Translations under genes and position numbers: made by a program
Assembly (NCBI RefSeq): GCF_034929435.1
Contig: NZ_JAYFUM010000005.1
Span: 248,001-312,000 of the forward strand
DNA length: 64,000 bases
Origin: Arcicella rigui
Lineage (GTDB): Bacteria > Bacteroidota > Bacteroidia > Cytophagales > Spirosomataceae
Direction of reading: 5' to 3'
Notes under the pieces: model-generated
Told to the model about the DNA's origin: nothing
The model's input: the letters and a program-made list of their open reading frames with translations, nothing else
The model's database searches: none
In this document: in pieces, positions 8,356 through 14,789 of the stretch
Position numbering within the stretch: position 1 is the first letter of the stretch
Layout of the letters: every line of letters starts with the position of its first letter

Positions 8356-9612
8356 TTAATGCCCAACTGTACTATTGAATTCTACACTTTTTTTGTTTGA
8401 TAATTTATTGAAAATAATCAAACAAATGATAAGTAGAGTCATCGGAATTAATGAAAAGTAAAAAGCACTTTCTCCACCAAAAGCCTCAAAGATGTGTCCA
8501 GTAATCAATGAACCCGTTGTACCGCCTAAAGCTGAAAAAATTACGATTAAACCCGACATTACTCCATGCTGACGAGTAGGCAATGAACTCAAAATGACCG
8601 AATTAATTGCTGGATAAATAGGAGCAATAACTAAGCCAATCATTGGAAAAATAAACGCAACAAGCGGAGCATTTCCCCAACCAGTGATTACTTCGTTGCC
8701 CAAACCTTTGGCTAAAGGCAAAGCAATAATTACCAAAGTACCTGCTAATACTACACAAGTAAGCAATACATAAAGCCATTGAATTTTGCGAAGTAAAATA
8801 CCCGCCAAAAAACGCCCAACCGCTGTGGACGCCGCCAAGATAGCTGCCATCTGGATACTTAGAGTAGCCGGTAAATGCAGTACTTTGCTGTTGAAGGTAG
8901 GTAGCCAGCTCATGATACTTTGTTCAATCAGTACATAAATAAAAGCACTCGCCACGAATACCAATACAACGGGGACAATCACCAACTGAAGCATTTCGGC
9001 AAAACCTCCTGTTGTATTTTCAGTAGGAGTAACTTTAATACTTGATTCATCCAAAGGCGAGCTTAATAGCAGTAAAAAAGCCAAAGCCGCCAAACCTGCC
9101 AATAAATAATATACATGAACCCAGTCTTTAGATTGTGGGTTTTGGTCGTCGATAAAAGCACTAAAAACAAAACTACCCGTAAGTACGCCAATCATAAAAA
9201 ACGATTCTATGAAGTTCATCATACTGATATGCTCGCTTTGGTCTTTGGTGATAAGCCCGATTGTACCGTAAACGGATACTTTAATCAAGGCAAATGAAGT
9301 ACCGACCGAGGCAAACAATAATTTTGTCATCCAAAATTCATTGACTACTGGCATAAGTAAACAAGTACAAGTAACAATAGCCAAAGCCACCAGCATTGCT
9401 TTTTTGTAACCTATTTTTACAATAAACGAAGCTACCAAAAATGAAACACCCGCAATACTCAAATCTTTGAAGGCCTCTAAAATAGCCGCCGCCGATTCTG
9501 AAATATTGAAAGTAGCCTGTACTTGTAAAATGACAGCCCCAACGCTGTTTAACAAGATAGCAAAAAGGAAATAATTGATAAAAATTGAGATTTTAATCTT
9601 CCAATTGTTCAT
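8356..9612 (-). CDS. MFS sugar transporter (probable trehalose/glucoside importer)
   Basis: A 418-residue integral membrane protein with about 12 hydrophobic segments in two halves. The charged loop near 195-205 (DESSIKVTPTENTTGG) lies between the halves, as is usual for the major facilitator superfamily. It precedes trehalase in the same orientation and faces an AraC-type regulator, so a disaccharide substrate (trehalose) is the contextual inference. No substrate-specific residues are recognised. A strong terminator-like hairpin lies about 30 nt upstream of the ATG (9643-9671), suggesting that the leader is attenuated. Confidence 0.8.
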   Translation of the reverse strand: MNNWKIKISIFINYFLFAILLNSVGAVILQVQATFNISESAAAILEAFKDLSIAGVSFLVASFIVKIGYKKAMLVALAIVTCTCLLMPVVNEFWMTKLLFASVGTSFALIKVSVYGTIGLITKDQSEHISMMNFIESFFMIGVLTGSFVFSAFIDDQNPQSKDWVHVYYLLAGLAALAFLLLLSSPLDESSIKVTPTENTTGGFAEMLQLVIVPVVLVFVASAFIYVLIEQSIMSWLPTFNSKVLHLPATLSIQMAAILAASTAVGRFLAGILLRKIQWLYVLLTCVVLAGTLVIIALPLAKGLGNEVITGWGNAPLVAFIFPMIGLVIAPIYPAINSVILSSLPTRQHGVMSGLIVIFSALGGTTGSLITGHIFEAFGGESAFYFSLIPMTLLIICLIIFNKLSNKKSVEFNSTVGH

Positions 9613-9642
9613 AGTATAAATTTTGATTTTGCTTGAATTAAA

Positions 9643-9671
9643 AAAAGAAGCGGAGGATGTCCGCTTCTTTT
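9643..9671 (-). promoter_or_regulatory. Terminator-like hairpin in the MFS leader (candidate attenuator)
   Basis: A perfect 12-bp stem, AAAAGAAGCGGA (9643-9654) with TCCGCTTCTTTT (9660-9671), and a 5-nt loop. On the minus strand it is followed by seven T residues, which makes a textbook intrinsic terminator. It lies between divergent genes, so there is no upstream minus-strand gene for it to terminate. It must therefore sit in the MFS 5' leader or end a short unannotated transcript. Confidence 0.6.
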
Positions 9672-9866
9672 GGTTGGGTTCAGGGATAAAAGAGTATAAA
9701 ATGGTTAATGATTTCTACAAATTTCCATAAATATACGTAAAAAAACTACTCTTTTTTTATTACAAAAGAAGACTATTTTAATATTTTTTGATAAAACGTA
9801 GTTTATTTTTTAGTAAATTAGCAATAAAAAATGAAAAATTAATAAATTTTATAAGAAAAGTATCAA

Positions 9867-10742
9867 ATGAGGGCTGAGTTTGAAATCATTCAAGCTGATG
9901 AGGGGAGTTCTTTTCGGCTTTTGCATCAAAAAGTTTCTGTTGGAGCTTTCCGTTGGAGCTATCATTATCATCCAGAGTACGAGATTGTGGTGGTTTTTCA
10001 AGGCTCTGGTAGAAGGCACGTCGGGAATCATCTAAGTTATTATACCGATGGCGATTTAGTATTGATTGGTTCAAATGTACCGCACGCTGGTTTTGGCTAC
10101 GGCACGATGGATTTGCACGAAGAAGTAGTAATTCAATTTAAAGAAAATTTTTTAGGCGATAATTTTTGGGAATGTCAGGAAATGGCAGCCATTAAGCAAC
10201 TCTTTGAACGCTCAAAACAAGGAATAGCTTTTCATGGCGAAACTCGTACAATCTTGAACGAACGTTTTCGGAAATTACTGACATTACCTCATTTTGAAAG
10301 ACTGATTGAACTCCTAAATATTCTTCAATATTTGGCGAATGCTACTGAATATACTCTGCTAAATCCTGTGGATATTCGCTACAATTTTAGCCTAAAAGAC
10401 CAAGAACGCCTCAGTAAAATTTACAAGTTTGTCGAAGAAAATTTTACGCAAGAAATAGACATTCAAGTAGTTGCCGATTTAGCAAATCTTACAGTGCCTG
10501 CTTTTTGTAATTACTTTAAAAAGAACGTTAATCAAACTTTTACAGAGTTTGTTAATGAGTATCGAGTGAATCAGGCTTGTAAAATGCTTTTGCGTGGCGA
10601 AGAAATTTCGGATGTATGCTTTCACTGTGGCTTTAATAATGTCTCTTATTTCGGCAGAGTTTTCCGAGAATTGAAAGGAAAAAGTCCATCGCAATTCAGA
10701 AGAATTTTTGCCGAAACCAATACAAATCTCTCGCCAACATAA
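9867..10742 (+). CDS. AraC family transcriptional regulator (cupin + HTH)
   Basis: A 291-residue regulator. The N-terminal cupin-type sensor (residues 1-110) contains the sugar-binding-style strand pattern WSYHYHPEYEIVVV and GSNVPHAGFGY. The C-terminal AraC/XylS DNA-binding domain (about 185-285) has two helix-turn-helices, VVADLANLTVPAFCNYFKK and SDVCFHCGFNNVSYFGRVFR. It is divergent from the MFS-trehalase operon across a 254-bp gap, the usual arrangement for an activator of the neighbouring catabolic genes. The inducer is inferred to be trehalose or a related sugar. The gap is very AT-rich and I could not assign a confident operator. Confidence 0.9.
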   Translation: MRAEFEIIQADEGSSFRLLHQKVSVGAFRWSYHYHPEYEIVVVFQGSGRRHVGNHLSYYTDGDLVLIGSNVPHAGFGYGTMDLHEEVVIQFKENFLGDNFWECQEMAAIKQLFERSKQGIAFHGETRTILNERFRKLLTLPHFERLIELLNILQYLANATEYTLLNPVDIRYNFSLKDQERLSKIYKFVEENFTQEIDIQVVADLANLTVPAFCNYFKKNVNQTFTEFVNEYRVNQACKMLLRGEEISDVCFHCGFNNVSYFGRVFRELKGKSPSQFRRIFAETNTNLSPT

Positions 10743-10819
10743 GAGTACAGTACGCTCAAAAGAGTATTTTACCTGTAATTTTGGGCTTTATAGTAAAGAT
10801 TGAATTGAAGACTCAGAAA

Positions 10820-11539
10820 ATGAAAGTAGCACTCTTTATTCCTTGTTATATCGACCAATTTTATCCTCAGGTGGCCATTGCTACTTTAGAGCTTTTAGAA
10901 AAATTTGGTTGCGAAGTACATTATCCATTAAACCAAACTTGTTGTGGACAACCCATGGCAAATTCTGGTTTCGAGCATCTCAGTAAAGGATGTGACAAAA
11001 ACTTTCTTGAAAATTTTAAAGGCTACGAATACATTGTTTCGCCTTCGGGTAGTTGTACGCTACATGTGAAAGACCACGTTTTGGGTAAAGATGGTGGAAA
11101 CGCCAAGATTTATGAACTCACAGAATTTTTGGTTGATGTACTAAAAGTAGAAAACCTTCAAGCTCATTTTCCGCATAAAGTTGGTTTGCACCAAAGTTGC
11201 CACGGACAGCGAGGTTTGAAATTGGCTCAAATGTCGGAATTGGTTGCTACGCCATTTTCAAAACCAGAGAAATTACTGAAAATGGTCGATGGTTTGTCGT
11301 TGATTGAGTTGGATAGAAAAGACGAATGCTGTGGTTTTGGTGGTACTTTTTGTGTGGCAGAGGAAGCCGTTTCTGCAAAAATGGGAAAAGACAGAGTAGC
11401 CGACCACCTTCGCCATGAAGCTGAATTTATTACTGGTGCAGACGTTTCTTGTCTGATGCACATGGAAGGCATTTTGAAAAGAAAAGGCTCAAGTGTAAAA
11501 GTAAAACACATCGCTGAAATTTTGAATAGTAAAATTTAG
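10820..11539 (+). CDS. lutA: Lactate utilization protein A (Fe-S oxidoreductase)
   Basis: A 239-residue protein starting at MKVALFIPCYIDQ. A TTG 39 nt upstream would extend it, but the ATG gives the usual LutA length and N-terminus. Two CCG motifs are present: TCCGQPMANSG (about 46-56) and ECCGFGGTFCV (about 172-182). These bind cysteine-ligated Fe-S or related centres in heterodisulfide-reductase-like proteins. LutABC together oxidise L-lactate to pyruvate at the membrane side of the electron transport chain. It is followed on the same strand by lutB, a VOC protein and lutC. No lactate permease is in the window. Confidence 0.9.
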   Translation: MKVALFIPCYIDQFYPQVAIATLELLEKFGCEVHYPLNQTCCGQPMANSGFEHLSKGCDKNFLENFKGYEYIVSPSGSCTLHVKDHVLGKDGGNAKIYELTEFLVDVLKVENLQAHFPHKVGLHQSCHGQRGLKLAQMSELVATPFSKPEKLLKMVDGLSLIELDRKDECCGFGGTFCVAEEAVSAKMGKDRVADHLRHEAEFITGADVSCLMHMEGILKRKGSSVKVKHIAEILNSKI

Positions 11540-11638
11540 TGAGTTGTCAATTAGTGAATTGTGAATGAGTGATTTAGTAATTGTTATTTGTGTTAATAAT
11601 CACTAAATCATTAAATCACTAATTCACAATTAAAAAAT
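11540..11638. repeat. GTGAATTAGTGATTTA word array with inverted arm
   Basis: The left half has direct words (AATTAGTGAATTGTGAATGAG, 11550-11570, and GTGATTTAGT). The right half has their complements (AATCACTAAATCATTAAATC, 11598-11617, then ACTAATTCACAATT). The spacer between lutA and lutB can thus fold into a long imperfect hairpin. The same vocabulary recurs at 45042-45078. Confidence 0.7.
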
Positions 11639-11643
11639 ACCTG

Positions 11644-13020
11644 ATGAATACTCCAATCAAAGACCACGCTACGGCGTCGGTTGAATTTAATAAAGACGAA
11701 GATTACGTAAACTGGCACGACGAAACCCTTTGGTTTGTGCGTTCAAAGCGTGATAAAGCCGTTTTTCAGATTCCAGAATGGGAACAGTTGCGTGAAGCGG
11801 GTTCGCAAATCAAAAATCATGGTTTGTCGAATATGCACGATTTGCTTATACAATTTGAAGAAAAAGCTACGCAAAACGGTATAAAAGTACACTGGGCTGC
11901 TGATGGCAAAGAACATAACGAAATTGTACTTTCGATTTTGCAAAAAGCGGGCGTCAATCGCATGGTAAAATCGAAATCTATGCTGACGGAGGAGTGTCAT
12001 TTGAATGATTTCTTAAAAGAAAAAGGTATAGAAGTAATAGATTCAGATTTGGGCGAACGCATCGTTCAGATGAGAAATGAACCGCCTTCGCATATCGTTT
12101 TGCCTGCTATTCACTTGAAAAAAGCGGATGTTGGTGAAACGTTTCATATTCATTTAGGAACTGAAAAAGGAGCAACCGACCCACAATATTTAACCGAAGC
12201 CGCTCGCCAACATTTAAGAGATACTTTCTTGACAAGAAAAGTGGCTTTGACGGGTGTAAACTTTGCCATCGCCGAAACTGGCGGTTTTGTGGTTTGTACT
12301 AATGAAGGAAACGCTGATATGGGAACGCACTTGGCGGACGTTCATATCGCTTCGATGGGTTTTGAAAAGATTATTCCTAAAGCCGAACACCTCAGCGTTT
12401 TCTTGAGATTATTGGCAAGAAGTGCTACGGGTCAGCCGATTACTACTTTTTCGAGTCATTTTCACAAACCACGTGAAGGACAAGAAATGCACATTATTTT
12501 GGTGGACAATGGCAGAACAACGCAATTAGGTCGCCCAGATTTTAGAAATTCTTTGAAATGTATTCGTTGTGCGGCTTGTATGAATACTTGTCCAGTCTAT
12601 CGTCGTTCGGGTGGATTTAGTTATCATTCGGCTGTGGCTGGACCAATCGGCTCAATCCTCGCACCGAATTTAGATATGGAAAAGAATGCAGATTTACCTT
12701 TTGCTTCAACGCTTTGTGGTTCGTGTTCAAATGTTTGTCCCGTAAAAATTGATATTCACGACCAATTGTATAAATGGCGACAAGTATTAGCACAAGGTGG
12801 TTATGTTTCTAAAGTAAAAACGGTGGGAATAAATTCAATGGCGACGGTTCTGAATTCGCCAAAATTCTTTAGAACAGCTGGTAAATTGGGAAGATTTTTT
12901 ATGAAAAATGCTCCTTTCTTGGTGAATAATAGCATGAATCCGTGGTACAACCAAAGAGAAATGCCCGAGCCACCAAAAGAGAGTTTTAGAGATTGGTATA
13001 TTCGTGAAAAGGGTTTGTAA
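11644..13020 (+). CDS. lutB: Lactate utilization protein B (4Fe-4S ferredoxin-type)
   Basis: A 458-residue iron-sulfur protein of the LutABC lactate oxidation complex. The N-terminal LUD domain spans roughly residues 60-290. Two [4Fe-4S] motifs follow: CIRCAACMNTCPVY (about 306-319) and CGSCSNVCPVKIDI (about 358-371). The length and domain order are those of B. subtilis-type LutB. It lies 104 nt after lutA, with that gap filled by an inverted word repeat. Expression is probably one transcript with lutA, the VOC gene and lutC, since the first plausible rho-independent terminator follows lutC. Confidence 0.93.
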   Translation: MNTPIKDHATASVEFNKDEDYVNWHDETLWFVRSKRDKAVFQIPEWEQLREAGSQIKNHGLSNMHDLLIQFEEKATQNGIKVHWAADGKEHNEIVLSILQKAGVNRMVKSKSMLTEECHLNDFLKEKGIEVIDSDLGERIVQMRNEPPSHIVLPAIHLKKADVGETFHIHLGTEKGATDPQYLTEAARQHLRDTFLTRKVALTGVNFAIAETGGFVVCTNEGNADMGTHLADVHIASMGFEKIIPKAEHLSVFLRLLARSATGQPITTFSSHFHKPREGQEMHIILVDNGRTTQLGRPDFRNSLKCIRCAACMNTCPVYRRSGGFSYHSAVAGPIGSILAPNLDMEKNADLPFASTLCGSCSNVCPVKIDIHDQLYKWRQVLAQGGYVSKVKTVGINSMATVLNSPKFFRTAGKLGRFFMKNAPFLVNNSMNPWYNQREMPEPPKESFRDWYIREKGL

Positions 13021-13260
13021 TTTGACTTTAAGACTTGAGGACTTTAAGACTGTATGACTGGAAGATTTAGGGACTTTTGGATTCAAGATACAAGAGTCAA
13101 GATGTTTTGGTAGAGTGTTCGCTTGCCGTGGTCTGTGTCTCACAGACCACCAGTCGGCTAAGTGTTCAGTGAGGACACTGAACACGACAAATAATTCCTC
13201 CAGTCTCAAACAATTCCTCCAATCCTAAAGTCCTCAAGTCATAAAATCCAAAAATCTAAA
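13021..13260. repeat. GACTTTAAGACTT word array enclosing two REP-like hairpins
   Basis: The outer layer has direct words GACTTTAAGACTTGAGGACT on the left and the complement CCTAAAGTCCTCAAGTC on the right. A 15-bp perfect match pairs 13032-13046 with 13226-13240. Nested inside are two tight palindromes: GTGGTCTGTG/CACAGACCAC with a 3-nt loop (13128-13150) and GTGTTCAGTG/CACTGAACAC with a 4-nt loop (13162-13185). They resemble the REP palindromes flanking the transposase at 23.6 kb in size and form. No gene is present. Confidence 0.75.
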
Positions 13261-13263
13261 ACA

Positions 13264-13656
13264 ATGAAACAAAGCATCTCCCAAATGACTTTAGTCGTGC
13301 GTGATTATGATGAAGCGATTGAATTTTATACTCAAAAACTTCAATTTGAACTCGTGGAAGATACGCCATTGACCGAAACTAAAAGATGGGTTTTGGTACG
13401 ACCACAAAATTCAAATGGTTTTTGTTTGTTACTGGCAAAAGCGGTGAACGAAGAACAAAAGAAAAGCGTCGGAAATCAATCGGGTGGGAGAGTATTCTTG
13501 TTTTTGAAAACAGACGATTTCTGGAGAGATTTCCACCAAATGAAAAGCGTAGGAATTGAATTCGTCAGAGAAGCTTCGGAAGAAGTTTATGGCACAGTAG
13601 CAGTATTTAAAGATTTATACGGAAATCTTTGGGATTTGATTGAAGATAGATTTTAA
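13264..13656 (+). CDS. VOC family (glyoxalase/bleomycin-resistance fold) protein
   Basis: A 130-residue single VOC-fold protein. It opens with ISQMTLVVRDYDEAIEFYTQKLQFEL, a run typical of the first beta-alpha-beta-beta-beta module, written here only to show the landmark RDYDEAIEFY (residues 13-22). It closes with VAVFKDLYGNLWDLIE, the usual second-module end carrying the metal-ligand Glu. The substrate is not predictable. It is embedded between lutB and lutC in the same orientation, so it is probably cotranscribed. A link to methylglyoxal or lactate chemistry is tempting but unproven. Confidence 0.8.
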   Translation: MKQSISQMTLVVRDYDEAIEFYTQKLQFELVEDTPLTETKRWVLVRPQNSNGFCLLLAKAVNEEQKKSVGNQSGGRVFLFLKTDDFWRDFHQMKSVGIEFVREASEEVYGTVAVFKDLYGNLWDLIEDRF

Positions 13657-13858
13657 GTATTAGAGACTTTATGACTTTAAGATTGGAGGACTTTAAGACT
13701 GAACGATATTGAGATTTCAGTGCCGTGGTCTGTGTCTTCACAGACCATCAGCCGACGAAAGTGGTGTCCTCACTAACCACGGCACAAAAAATCCTAAAGT
13801 CCTTCAGTCTTCCAGTCCTCAAATCCACAATCCCATAGTCTCAAAAAAAAATAAAAAA
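13657..13858. repeat. Second GACTTTAAGACT array with REP-like hairpin
   Basis: It shares its vocabulary with 13021-13260 (GGAGGACTTTAAGACTG on the left, ATCCTAAAGTCCTTCAGTC on the right). An outer 10-bp inverted pair GTGCCGTGGT/ACCACGGCAC (13720-13729 with 13776-13785) encloses a REP-like hairpin GGTCTGTG/CACAGACC (13727-13734 with 13739-13746). Translation reads through part of it as an apparent N-terminal extension of lutC, which I regard as spurious. Confidence 0.75.
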
Positions 13859-14443
13859 ATGTCAAGCAGAGAGAAAATATTATCCCTTATCAAACAAAAT
13901 CAACCTGAATACCAAGAGCTAACGGTTCAGTTTAAATTTGATACGGTTTACGAAAATAACTTCGAGAAATTTGCTGAAATTCTCAGTTTTGTAGGTGGAA
14001 AAGCTATCGCCGTGAATTCTTATGAAGCGATAAAAGCGGATATTCAAGCTCATTATAAAGGAGTAACCAATATTGCCAGTACCGTAAAGGAATTGGCAGA
14101 TTTGGCGGATTTTAGCTTAAATGTCAGCGACCCACATGAATTAGAAACCCTTAACTTAGCCATTATCGAAGGCGAGTTTGGCGTTGCCGAAAACGGAGCT
14201 ATTTGGGTTTCTGAAAAGCAATTACCCCACAGAGTACTGCCGATGATTACACAATATTTAGTAATTATCATCAAAAACTCAGAAATCGTAAGTAATATGC
14301 ACCGTGCCTATGAAAGAGTAAAAGTTGATGAAACGGGCTTTGGAACGTTTATTTCTGGGCCATCAAAAACGGCGGATATTGAGCAGAGTTTGGTGATTGG
14401 AGCTCACGGAGCAAGAGGTTTGACAGTTTATGTAATGCAGTAG
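13859..14443 (+). CDS. lutC: Lactate utilization protein C (LUD domain)
   Basis: A 194-residue LUD-domain protein, third subunit of the lactate oxidation system. I place the start at MSSREKILSLIKQNQ. The open frame extends 50 codons upstream, but those codons are translated from the REP/word repeat and have no family character. Typical LutC blocks include LAIIEGEFGVAENGAIWV (about 98-115) and the glycine-rich C-terminal VIGAHGARGLTVYV. It is the last gene of lutA-lutB-VOC-lutC, followed directly by a strong terminator. Confidence 0.88.
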   Translation: MSSREKILSLIKQNQPEYQELTVQFKFDTVYENNFEKFAEILSFVGGKAIAVNSYEAIKADIQAHYKGVTNIASTVKELADLADFSLNVSDPHELETLNLAIIEGEFGVAENGAIWVSEKQLPHRVLPMITQYLVIIIKNSEIVSNMHRAYERVKVDETGFGTFISGPSKTADIEQSLVIGAHGARGLTVYVMQ

Positions 14444-14467
14444 AGTTTATCTTGATAAATATATTTT

Positions 14468-14499
14468 AAAGGCAAATGGACTATCCATTTGCCTTTTTT
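14468..14499 (+). terminator. Intrinsic terminator of the lut operon
   Basis: A perfect 13-bp stem AAAGGCAAATGGA/TCCATTTGCCTTT (14468-14480 with 14484-14496) with a 3-nt loop, followed by T residues. It lies 25 nt after the lutC stop. The remainder of 14500-14789 is the heme operon control region. Confidence 0.88.
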
Positions 14500-14644
14500 G
14501 TTTGATTAAGTCTCAGACAACCCCTTCTTAAAATAAGAAATTCCAAGTCTTTTTCTCAAAAAAATAACTTAGAATGATTTTCATGTTATTTGTATTTTAT
14601 TGGTAAATATTTGATTGTTAGTGTCTTATAATTTTGATAAATTA

Positions 14645-14667
14645 TTATTTAAAATTATTCTAAATAA
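14645..14667. promoter_or_regulatory. Upstream Fur-like operator of the heme operon
   Basis: A 23-bp dyad: TTATTTA, any base, AAT, any base, ATT, any base, TAAATAA. It ends 3 nt before the -33 element of the heme operon promoter. The same pattern recurs at 14706-14728. Assignment to Fur is inferred from the iron/heme genes it precedes. Confidence 0.6.
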
Positions 14668-14670
14668 GTG

Positions 14671-14701
14671 TTGATTTATATTTCTCTATTCTATAACTTT
14701 G
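14671..14701 (+). promoter_or_regulatory. Promoter of the heme uptake operon
   Basis: TTG (14671-14673), a 20-nt spacer and TAACTTTG (14694-14701) form a perfect Bacteroidota housekeeping promoter. Transcription should begin near 14706, inside the second palindrome, leaving a leader of about 84 nt. Confidence 0.75.
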
Positions 14702-14705
14702 TCTA

Positions 14706-14728
14706 TTATTTATAATAAGTCTAAATAA
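14706..14728. promoter_or_regulatory. Downstream Fur-like operator of the heme operon
   Basis: The same 23-bp architecture as 14645-14667 (TTATTTA ... TAAATAA), with one deviation in the inner half-site (AGT for ATT). It covers the predicted transcription start, so occupancy would block initiation. Confidence 0.55.
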
Positions 14729-14789
14729 AAATAAATAATTCAAATTAACCTCTTTGTCTGAACCTTCAAAGTGAATTAATTCAACAAAC

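Noticed and set aside
13709..13858. 50-residue N-terminal extension of lutC
   Set aside because: These codons translate the REP/word repeat; the ATG at 13859 gives the usual LutC N-terminus.
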